Assembly (NCBI GenBank): GCA_021234155.1
Contig: JAJEKV010000080.1
Location: 296,182 to 360,181 of the forward strand
Length of the DNA stretch: 64,000 nt
Direction of reading: 5' to 3'
Source: Isoetes taiwanensis
Taxonomy: Eukaryota; Streptophyta; Lycopodiopsida; Isoetales; Isoetaceae
Position 1 is the stretch's first letter. Each line of letters starts with the position of its first letter. Below are positions 34,531 to 44,595 of this stretch, in pieces. Below the pieces are notes generated by a model. That model was not told the DNA's origin. It did not search any database and was given only the letters and a program-made list of their open reading frames with translations. The position numbers and the translations under genes were made by a program.

Positions 34531-35100
34531 CTAGGTAATGGTGCTCCATTCATTGTTCGCATAAGTTAAGTTAAACAATAAAATGCTTTGGGATGCATTG
34601 AGAAAAGCCCTATCCCTTTCCCTTTCCCTTTGCTCTATCCCAAGATTTCATTTTTTCTTATTTTCTACTTTCTTTTTAACAAAGTTTCGTACGTGGGAGC
34701 AAATCATTGAAACGAGACAAAGGAATATTCCTCAAAGATTCCTTTTACAAAAAGGTAAAACGAGGTTAAAAAAAAAAAGGTGCATGAAATTCTATTTTGA
34801 CCCCAAAATGACTATTTTTTTTTTTGCAACGAAGAATTGACTTTTTAAAGTGTCACTTTTCTTAGCAAGTAGAATGTTCTTAAAGTATGTTTTAAGAGAG
34901 AAACTCTAATTTCGAGGATAAAATATTTAACAAAAATTAAAGTAAGTCTCAGAATCGAAATCGTAGTATTCTCAAAATTTGAAGATAGAATCTTCATATT
35001 CACATGCAAAATTTATCTTTTTCTAAGACTCGCTTATGTGCAAAAGTGTGAGGAGTGATGAGAGAGGGATCCGTGGACGTCTTCATATTCATTTATGCCA
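34531..35100. other. No gene recognised
   Basis: AT-rich sequence between the duplicated block and the decayed transposon gene. Several A or T homopolymers; no terminal repeat identified. Confidence 0.5.
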
Positions 35101-35109
35101 TCGCGTCAT

Positions 35110-37500
35110 CACCTTCACTTCTTTTCACCGTATTATCCGAGGGAAGTGCTTGAGTTATCTTCCTCATCACTATCAACAGACGCGGAAGCATTGTCACCAC
35201 CTTCTTCATCATCTTCTTCGAATTACAAGCTTTTTAAGCAAATTGATAGTCTCTGGCGTAGACGATTGTCGATTTCAATTTAAAATCATAGCACAATATA
35301 GTCACGCCATTAAGGTTCAGCTCGTCCCTACAACCCACCTTCTTGGACTTTCTCCCTTTCCTTGGCTTCTCATTTCTAACTCATATCTACCTTCAAAAGC
35401 ATTTTTTCGAAGCGTGTTGCAAGCCAATGAATCTTGAGTTTAGTGACTAAGCCTTCCTCCTTGATTTGTGTCAAGCACTTTGCTATCCGGCAATGACCTT
35501 TGTCATCCTCCTCGCCGTTAAGAGCAATTAGCATACCTTTGGTAATTTCTCGTGATATTACCTTGAGGCTCATTCTCGCGTCTTGGTCCAGGTACATGAC
35601 TCATCCTCGTCTTCTCTGCGGGGTGCAAATGTAGCACTTGCTTGGACCCCTTTGTCTTTGGGGTTGATGGAATGTGTTAGGCCATTGAAATGGTTCTTTG
35701 TCTTAGAGCTATATTTTGTACAACAATTTTACATCGAGAAAGAAATTACTCCACCACATCCGATCTTCTTCTAAAAGTACTTAAAACTGAGGAAATTCCA
35801 TTTTCAATGGCTTTTAAGGATGACTCTGGGGTACTTTTCTTCTTGGACTCCTTAGGATTTTTGAGAGGAAGTTGCTCAGACGGATTTCTATGAAGGAAAT
35901 TATGCGGAATATATTTAAGGAAGCGTAATCCCTACGGTGGACTCCGGGTCCTTACTTGTAGTATACTTCTTCCCCTGAAGAAGCTTTGGCCATCCTCCAA
36001 GTAGAACTTGATATGATGTTGAAAGGTGAGATCATTCAACTTGTTCACGGCTTGTTCTCTGTTTGAGCGTTGAGAGAAAACAAACTCTGAAAATCAGCCA
36101 GTCTCTTTAAGAAGATCGAGCCACGGAGTAGGAGTGTAAGAATCTTCAACAATCGGAACTAAAGAAGGAAGACGAAAAGCCTTCTTCCTTCTAAAGGCGC
36201 CGCGAAAATCTGCTGAACATTTGGTCAATCGATCATGAGTGTGGCCTACAAGTAAGAAAACAGAGCTTCACTTTTCTAAAGATCCCTAGCTCCATTAAAC
36301 ATGGCACAATGATCACAAAAGAGTGTTTGATTCTTGTTCTCCCTTGTAGTATTGTCAAGTTAAGATATAAAGCATTGGTGGTAATTGCTCTTGCTCGCAT
36401 TGGGACCTTGTTAAGAATTGTAATTGTGAGGTTGGTCACCATGCAAGTTTGGATCGTCAAAAAATACTTTGCACTTTAGACTTCCTTTGAAGACCATAGC
36501 TCCTACAAAGGTGGACCTTAACAAAACATTCCTCTGGCACATCTTTAGGAATGTTCAAGAAATGTGGTAGAGTTTTTTTTTTGGTCCATTCCATCAATCT
36601 ATGAGACATATATTGGCGATGGGCGTTCAAGAGCTTTTTTTCTGTGTTTGGCAAGCTTTCTTCTCTCTGCTTTGCTTGTTGTTCCACGATAATCGGCAAG
36701 GTTACGTTGCACAATATCATTGTAGAAGAAATAAGGTCAAAGCATTTTTTTTTAAAACAAGTGAGAGATTGAAGAACATGAGCTTACTTCTTTTCGACCT
36801 CTGTCTTTTGCGGTTTCTCTTTGACTTTTTAATTACGCACACCTTGAGCAAGCGGACGTGCAGGTCTCCTCGAATTTTCACTAAACCGAATTCACTTTTT
36901 TCCACAACGGTGAAGTGTGAGTAAGAGATGTCTTGAAGCTGAGTGCAAGTCTCTTTGTACTCATTAAAACATCTTTTTGGTGATGTTATCGGTTAAATGA
37001 TACATGTTGCTATTAGGCGACTTCTCACATGTTTCTCTAAAATATTTCTCCATCCATGACATAAAGAAGAAGGGGCATGCATGGTTTACAACTCTTCTTG
37101 GTCCACAATGATCATCAATTCTTTGGATTTTTGTCCGGTCTTTTTGTGTATTCTAGACATTCTCGTGGACCCTAAACGGTGGACAACCATAAAAAGCATT
37201 TCGGCAAACTTTTGGCCGGTTAATGTAGTGCAAGAAGGTGTTGCGGTCTGCCCTTACATGATAGGCCAAGTAGGCATTTGGGTCAGCCAATGTCATTGAA
37301 CCAGAAGTTGTCTCTAATTGCTCGTAATTTAGACATGTTAAATTTGTTGATACAACCCAATGAGCAGCATTTACTTCTTAAAGTCTTCTCATTTTATGCT
37401 TTCGTCCATATGGTTTCTTCTTCTTTACAGAGGAGCATGCTCTCAAACTATAATCCACCTTGAATTTCTTGGTGGACCTGGCTAGAAAACGCGTGTAATC
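35110..37500 (-). pseudogene. Transposase-like protein with ENKN and GHTHDxIDQ motifs (DUF7869-like), decayed
   Basis: Minus-strand fragments follow a family widespread in plant and animal transposons. KKTLPHFLNIPKDVPEECFV lies at about 36500-36570. LDNTTRENKNQTLF is at about 36310-36350, GIFRKVKLCF at 36255-36285, and VGHTHDR then, one base shifted, IDQMFSRFSR at about 36200-36250. DSYTPTPWLDLLKET (about 36100), FQHHIKFYLEDGQ (about 36010), LKYIPHNFLHRNPS (about 35900) and an acidic Glu/Asp/Ser tail near 35130-35215 complete it. At least four frame breaks exist. The Pfam name DUF7869 is from memory. The N-terminal part upstream of 36720 (to about 37500) is more doubtful. Confidence 0.65.
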
Positions 37501-38620
37501 TCGTTGCACTTCGTTGGTGTCTTCATCTTCCAAGAGAGTTCTACTACGGGGGTGACCTCCTCCGCTCTTAGTGGTGTTGTAGAGGAGAACAAACTACATG
37601 GAAGTTGCACCCTGGATAAAGGCGAGATGGGTGTTGAATGAAGGGAGATGGGGCGGCATATGATGTGCGGCAAAAGTTGTTGTAAAGCGCTTCACGGGGA
37701 GTTCGGATCAAACATATCTCTTATAGCGGCATGAAATTCGCAGAACCCATGTGTCTACGTTTGTGTGAAGAGGAGTAGATCTTTGCGAAGGTCGTCTTCA
37801 TTTGTAGTGAAATGTTGGTGGAGAAACGATGGAGAAGAATCCTTGTGATCTTGAAGCGTCTTTGTATTCTGGCATGTGTAAGTGAAGATGGAGAAACAAC
37901 AAAATAGGCCCGGAGGTAGTCCATTTGAAAAATTGTTGAGGTCAAGTCATTGTAGTGTCGAGGGGATGGTACAAATGGTGGTGGAAGATTGCTCATTGCC
38001 TTGGTGAGGGTTGGAAAGGTGGTGGCGGCCGGTTTCCCTTGGACTTGAGAGGGTTGGAAAGGTGGTGGCAGTCTACTAGTTACTTGGACTCGGAGTGTCT
38101 TGGAAGCAACAAAGACCTTGTCGAGGTAGGTGTTGAAGAAGCATCTCCGCCTTGTGTTCCATCCGAAGTAGAGGTACTTGGGCAAACAAATGGTGGTGGA
38201 AGTTTGTTCAAGCGGTTAACCATGTCAAACAAGCGCAAAAATTGTGGGCTTGTTACTAACTCACAAAGTCGATTGGACTAATGATATTCGAGAATACAAA
38301 TGCTATTACGGAATAGTATTTTGTGCGACATTTCGTGTGTGTACCAAGAATGCTATTCGAGGAATACACTTATCCGAGTGTTTTGGACAAGACGTATTCT
38401 CGCATCACATAGAAAAAGACAACCGACGGTGGCCTACCTTTAAAAAGGAAAATTCAGGCGCCTCCGGTTCGTATTAAAACCGCCAGAGATTTAGTCGCCA
38501 CCCGAAAGCCTTCCGATCAATATACATTTCTTTGTATTTCGATTTACATAGCGAAAAGAATGGACAGTAAGCATGTAAAAAGTACATAGCACGTCTTTCT
38601 TTTGTTTTCGATTTGTACGT
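37501..38620. other. Upstream region of the decayed transposon gene; no gene recognised
   Basis: The longest open frame (37721-38185, minus, Pro/Thr-rich) is unrecognised. A tandem duplication of GAGGGTTGGAAAGGTGGTGG occurs at about 38006 and 38048. Loose ATTCGAGGAATACACT motifs near 38350 resemble the palindromes that follow. Confidence 0.4.
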
Positions 38621-38624
38621 AGGC

Positions 38625-38879
38625 CAAAGTGTATTCGAATACACTTTGCCCATCTGCGAAAGAGCAAAGTGTATTAGGATACACACTTTGCCCTTCGGCG
38701 AGCGGGGCAAAAGTGTATTCGGAATACACTTTGCTCATGAGCAAAGGGCAAAGTGTATTCGAATACACTTTGCTCTTCCGGGGCACACTTTGCTCTTAGC
38801 TTCGAAGGGAATAAAGTGTATTCCGAATACACTTTGCACTTGGCCAGAAAGCAAAGTGTATTCCAGAATACATTTTGCT
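38625..38879. repeat. Array of six palindromes with a half-site
   Basis: Palindromes of the type CAAAGTGTATTCGAATACAC occur at 38625-38648 (perfect), 38665-38691, 38707-38734, 38748-38773 (26 bp perfect), 38812-38838 and 38851-38879. A half-site lies at 38782-38794. Centre-to-centre spacing is about 40-64 bp and the spacers are unrelated. It sits at the 5' side of the decayed transposon gene. Confidence 0.9.
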
Positions 38880-39544
38880 TGTAAGTTTTAGAACGCTTGC
38901 TTTTTTGCACTAAAATAACACACTTTTTAGCTGCAACATACCACTTTTTAGGTTAAAAATAACACTTTCGAGTCAGCGAGAGCGAAGAAGATCTCGAAAC
39001 GTCAAAGGTAGTCATCAAGGGCGCCCGGTAAGACCAGCCCGGCCCTCCTCAGGTGATTCGGGGCGGCGAGGACTTCAACCCAAACCTGGAGGTAGGGACT
39101 TCCTCCAAGCCAACAGAAGGGGACCAGCCAGCCCAGGAGTAGGGATCCCAGGGATCAACGGAAGCACTAGAGGAAGAGGACATTGGATCTCCGGGTTCAA
39201 TGGAAAGAAGTGTACGAGCAGATAGAGTGGGAGATACAAGAAGAGGAGAGGGCAGAATGAGAGCAGGAGGCCAAGGTTCAAGAAGCAGCAGAGCATTAGC
39301 TAGTCCAACATTTTGAAGACTCAACAGCCTGCACAGTACACGCCAAGAGAGTAACTCTAATGAAGAAAGATATGCACTTGGCCAGTCATATAAAAGGAGA
39401 GCCTTATTAATTTCGTAAATCATAAATTTTGTGAATGTTTTAGAGTAAATTATAAGTGTATGAAGTTACTTAATTAAGTTGAGTTAGCAATTAATGGCTT
39501 TTGTTTTAGCCAAATTGGTCATATTTAGATCGATTAGTGAGAAA

Positions 39545-39610
39545 TGTCTGACTTGTCTTGAAAGCACCAACCTAAAATTTAGGTCGAGCCCTGGGCGCAC
39601 AATGTGAGAC
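39545..39610 (+). repeat. Hairpin motif 3, degenerate
   Basis: The right arm GGGCGCACAATGTGAGAC and the loop palindrome CCTAAAATTTAGG are kept, but the left arm reads GTCTGACTTGTCTTG and no longer pairs. Confidence 0.75.
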
Positions 39611-39938
39611 CTCCAAACTTTGAACCTCCATAACTTCAGCTACAGAGCTCCAAATTGCCTAAAATTTGTTGCAATAGGACCGTTAGACAGTCTAGAAAGG
39701 TTAAATCCCAGCTCAAAGTGACCAAAATTGCTCAAACCCTTGAATTATTTTTCCAAACTGTGGTTTGTTTGTAAATAGAAGCATACCCCATTAGTACCTC
39801 GCAAGTATTGCTCTCGGCTCGAAGCTGATGCCTTACTCCTAGATAGAAGTGCTCAAGAACACCCCTTTGTTATAGTCATCTAGACCTCAACATAGCAACC
39901 CAAGTTCAATTGTTGGTATATCACCTCTGCTCATGCAT

Positions 39939-40489
39939 TAGAGGAAATTTGAGATCTCATTTCATCCCCATAAGAATCCTCCAATGGAATGGCTACCCTC
40001 TATAAACTGCAATTAATGCAGCACCAACAACTTCATTGCTGTTGTTTTTCCCCCATAACTTTTGATCCACTTGTCAAAATGTTGCGGCGTTTGTTGCATT
40101 AGATGCGGAATGAACAGATCTTTCCAATGATATATGGTTATGATGTATTTCAATATGATCATATCCGTTAACCTTAAAAAAATATGATTTTTTGCTTATT
40201 TCTTATATATTTATATCGTAAAAGATGTATGAATGGGTTATCACTAGATAGATCTTGTGAAGACGAACCCATTCCTACAAAAAGTTTTTGAATCGGAGTT
40301 CTGGATCAAAAGTTATAATGAAAAAATGATACCACAGAAGTTAGTTGCTTGTTTGCATTAATTACAGTGCCACATATATTTGGAATGAGATATCTTTGGA
40401 GCTCTTCTCTTATTGGACAATTTAAAAAGCTCGACATGGCATTTTAAGCATCCCTTAATGGGACAAAATGTGATCTCATTTTTCCTCTA
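39939..40489. mobile_element. 551-bp MITE with terminal inverted repeats
   Basis: The left end TAGAGGAAATTTGAGATCTC and the reversed right end TAGAGGAAAAATGAGATCAC form inverted repeats of about 30 bp. The flanks are ATGCAT at 39933-39938 and 40490-40495, and the empty site CATGCATAAACC is preserved at about 24577 in the other retroelement copy. If one base is moved into the terminus, the duplication is TGCA. No coding capacity; superfamily uncertain. Confidence 0.85.
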
Positions 40490-41290
40490 ATGCATAAACC
40501 TTGACCTAATTAAATGTCCTTCTAATAGAGTTTGACTTATATAGCCACATTGACACCCCATATTGCGGGGATATCTAGAAAGGAGCTAGAGTCTAAAAGC
40601 TGCCCAAGTCACTCCATGTGTAGAGATTGGACCCCCCCCATACCAACTTTGCTAGGACCTTAGAGTATGTCTCAAACACCATGAGGGCCTTGTAAAACAA
40701 ACCTCATTTCATGCCATACCACACGCCCCTAATGTCCATAGACTTGAAGGTTATAGATATGCCTCCGGTAATCTTTGCTTTCGAGCCATCTTGCTTGCTT
40801 ATAGAGCCCGAGAATGTTGTAGGGGAGCCCCTTCAAGTAGATCCTTAGACTCTAGGATATCTGGCGTTGTTTTGGTCAGTGAGGAGGAGCCACACATAAG
40901 AGCAAGAGGCTTCTTGAAGACATCGAGGACCTAGCCAGAGCGCATGCAGACGGATAAGGAGAGGAGACCGAAAAAGGCAAACCCCAAGAGAGGAAGGCAC
41001 AACGACAAACACCTCAACCGGCAAGCGGTAGAACAGGGACACCACCGGCCTATCTTCAATCTTCATCAAATGGGAAGAATATTTGGTAACTAACGGCATC
41101 AAGAATCTTCTAGATGTCAACCTTCCCGGCTACCACGTCCACGAGCTCACATCGGAAAAGAGGATCTCAATGACTTCACCAACTCAACGCACATGAGTTT
41201 CAAATGGAAGAATGCAAGGCAGCAAAATACAGGTGCGGGAAGAGGCGAAGACATCGATGCAGCGTTAGCATCACGAGCTAGGGCGGAGGG

Positions 41291-44200
41291 CATAATCTTC
41301 GTCGAGGAGAGAAGTCATGGCGACACGGGGATAGAAACCGGGGAAGACCACCACGACCTTGCAGCCCGGCAGCAAGCGAATGTCATGCAAACGTCAACAA
41401 AAGGAGCAACCAAGCTAGGAAACCACAAAGCACCTAAGGCTGACCAGGGGATGAGTTTCCGGCTCCCTTGCACCAGCAGGGAGACTTTCATCGGTTCAAA
41501 AAGTAGGAGACCATGAAGGGGGGAGATGCATATCGGGGAAGGAACATCGACTTGAAGGCCTATATCGGCATTAGGGGCAAGATCAAGGAGGAGAATATTA
41601 CGCTCGAACAAGAATTCGGACCGAAACACCTAGAAACCAAAGGAAGGGCGACTTTACTACGCCCCAAGGAGTCACGAGACTTCGAATGGATAGGGCCCAA
41701 AGGATTGGAGGAGACGACCTAGCCAAAGAGGTACAAATCACATAAAAGGCTGACCAGAAGGAGCTATGGTAGGTGCAATGGCGATGACCACACTTCGAGG
41801 GCACAATAGAGGCACCTCGGAATGAAGCAAAGCCAAGCAACGCAACAGAAGTCGCTTTTCGTAAATTCAAACTGCGGAGGAATGACAATGTGCGCCTACC
41901 GACCCGCGATCTCAGAGAGCCGAAGACATTCAAGAATGCCCGGCTGCAACAGCCAGGTGATCCTACTAAGCGATCAGCGGACACCGCACATCGGCAACCT
42001 TGCAACGACACACCACATGTATCACGGCGGACATACACATTAAGGAGGAGCATCTTTTTCAAGGGATCACATCGAAGCGAACACTCTTCGCAACTTGGGG
42101 TGACGAACTTCGGATCGAACATGAAGGTCAACAATAGTAGCGGCATCTCAAGGAATCCCGAGAATCAACGAACGAAGAAGATGCAAAGAAAAGAAGAATC
42201 AAACGCGATAGGAGGTGGGAAACCCTAAAGGAGTATAAACATTTAAGTAGATCTTCGTAGTTGTTTTGGAAAAGTGGATGAATTAAAATCCCAATGTAAA
42301 TGCGTATATGTCTATTGTATATCTCGGGTGCTCACATATATAGTGGAGAAACATGAGTTTAGAGTCATGTTTTCGGATTTAAGCGCTTAAATCAGGAAGC
42401 TCCTTCACCGACTACCAAATGAGGAAGCAAGAAAGCACAACTATAGCCCAAGATCAAAATGGAAGAGCAAGTACGAGGGGAAGCGACCAGAGACCAAGCA
42501 AACCGACTCAAACACTTGGGAAGTGCCCTCAAGTAGAAGACCGCCGTCCACCCAATGTCGTAAAAAACAACACCGGTCATGTCAAGATCATCGTAACCGC
42601 AGCGGGACATCGCCGTGGCGCAACACTACCTCTTGTGGCGGCGGCAACACTTGGCGAACTTATGACACAAGTGGCCTCAACAATAGAAGGAGGAACGACT
42701 GACGTCAACGAAAAGCCAACTAAAGAAGGCAACATCTCGGCGACCATAATTCCACCCCGTGGTAATATAAGGTGATGCGCTATGACACGCAGCGTATTAG
42801 ATGGAGATGCACTTACGAAAGGCACCATGACGAGGAGATATGCCTTCAACAACTAGGTGATAACCGTCGGTAACTCCTACCGGTAATTAGAAAGAAGAAG
42901 TCGATCATATCTCAGACATGTGGGACATCAAACGCCCAAAGGTAGAAGCATTCGACACCTTAACGACAAGGATAGCAATAGCAAGCGGGACCCGCAAAAA
43001 GAGAGTTCAAGATAATAGCCAAGCTATTCAACGACAAGAGTATATCTAAAGGCGGTACTTCTTCAACTCAAGGGTCAAGGCTGGCTTGTGGATATAAGGA
43101 CCCATCATCCCAACAACATAGCCGGTAGGGAGGAGAACCATGATGCTTTACTTGCCGGAGAGACAGGCATGCATAGAGGGACAAAGGTCGAGAACCGAAA
43201 GCGGAGAAGTGCTAGCAAGCCCGACTTCTTCCACGAGCCCCCTAGAGGCAACAGGAGGATCAAAACCGGACAAGCACAATCAAAGCCATTTAAGGTACCT
43301 CAAGACAAGAAGATGGCATAATCGTGGGAACGTGACAACGCCTTCAAGCCATGTGATCGAGGGGATCAAACAAGTAAGATTGGAAGCTTCGATGGAGAAG
43401 CAACTAGGGCGAAGCCGAAGCCGATGACTTGCACGCAGACTTGCATGCAACTTGGTGAACCCAAGGATGGCGATTCAAAGAACAGGCAAGAAAGAGAACA
43501 ACTCGGAGGAGTATAGCCAAAGGAATCACGACAACCTCAAGAGAGCGCCTCAAATAGCTTCAAGTATCATGAAGGAGGAACAATTACCCCAAACGCGGGA
43601 TCGGGGAAGCGGACCGAAATGTCGAAGCATCAACGACCAGCACACCTTTAGTTAGAATGTGATGCAAAGCGTGTTTGTGTCATATATAGACAAACACGGA
43701 GGGCCCAAGTATATCAACAAGTTACCCAGTGCAGTACGCCGGCGTACAAATAGGAGGATATAGATCGTCAACACCATTGCACCAGGAGAAACACCGATGA
43801 CATTGCCAAGGAGTAGGTGTGCAACTCGAAGGGAGGCACAAGGGGGACCTAATAGCTCTAGTAGTAATCGTAATTATGTAAGCTATATGCTTTGCATGTA
43901 TAGTTCCCTTGTTATTCCTTCCCTCCCATAGCGTAACAGATCAAAGGAAGAGATGCCACGCAATTTGCAGGGGTGAAGGAATCAACATCCTCAACACTCT
44001 TCGGGCAACACGATAACGACAAGAGGACTCGATGTATGAGAGGCTTCTAACGAACAAAGTCAACCTCTACATCAAAGAGGAGCCATCCAAGGAGATGAAG
44101 TATCGGCATTTCTGGAAGAACGTTACCTTGCTACTTCAAGCAGGCAACGAGTGGATGAGCTTCTAGCAAGCTCAAGGATCTAAGGCCATGGAACCTAGTA

Positions 44201-44595
44201 GCTTAAATGTATGGACGGTAACATCCATATTGGGATTAGAAGTCATTTCCAGATATTCTCGCTGAAAGGATTGCCCCAATATTGAGCTAAGCGTCAAGGA
44301 TTGGGAAGGAAATGCATAGGAGTAACTAAAATTATACACAATTGTTAACAGACATCCAACATATTGAAACCACTTGGTGAGATTGATCTCCTCGCTAAGA
44401 AGGATTCATTGCTAGGATAATTGTTGACCATGTATAAATCTAATACCTCAAAAGAATAATCCAAAGAAAGAAAAGAAGTAATCTAACAAGTCCGGCCAAC
44501 TTGTTACGATGGCATCAATTCGATTGGTAGGAATATTCCAAGAGTTTAAATAACTAAGAAAGGGGAATCTCTAGAATATAAAAGAACACAAAAAC
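41291..44595 (+). other. Retroelement interior, T-poor, no recognisable gene
   Basis: From about 41.2 to 43.7 kb the plus strand is rich in A and G and poor in T, with many short open frames (41193-41516, 41890-42228, 42419-42775, 43140-43427) that are hydrophilic and unrecognised. No reverse transcriptase, integrase, protease or RNase H motif was seen. From 43.7 kb composition returns to AT-rich. Confidence 0.5.

Larger units (their letters stand above)
38975..41290 (+). repeat. Second partial copy of the giant element's gag region
   Basis: Aligns with 23610-25373, beginning near AACGTCAAAGGTAGTCATCA. The gag-like frame is damaged differently here (a deletion after GGGTTCAATGGAAAG). A 551-bp MITE interrupts it at 39939. 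Unlike copy 1, the sequence continues past GAGGGCAT at 41290 into the rest of the element. Confidence 0.9.

Noticed and set aside
38625-38879. Possible CRISPR-like repeat-spacer array
   Set aside because: The repeats are palindromic and variable in length, there are only six, the spacers are of unequal length, and the genome is eukaryotic with no cas genes.
41598-42146. 182-codon minus-strand open frame
   Set aside because: Cys/Arg/Ser-rich with no family resemblance; expected by chance in the skewed retroelement interior.
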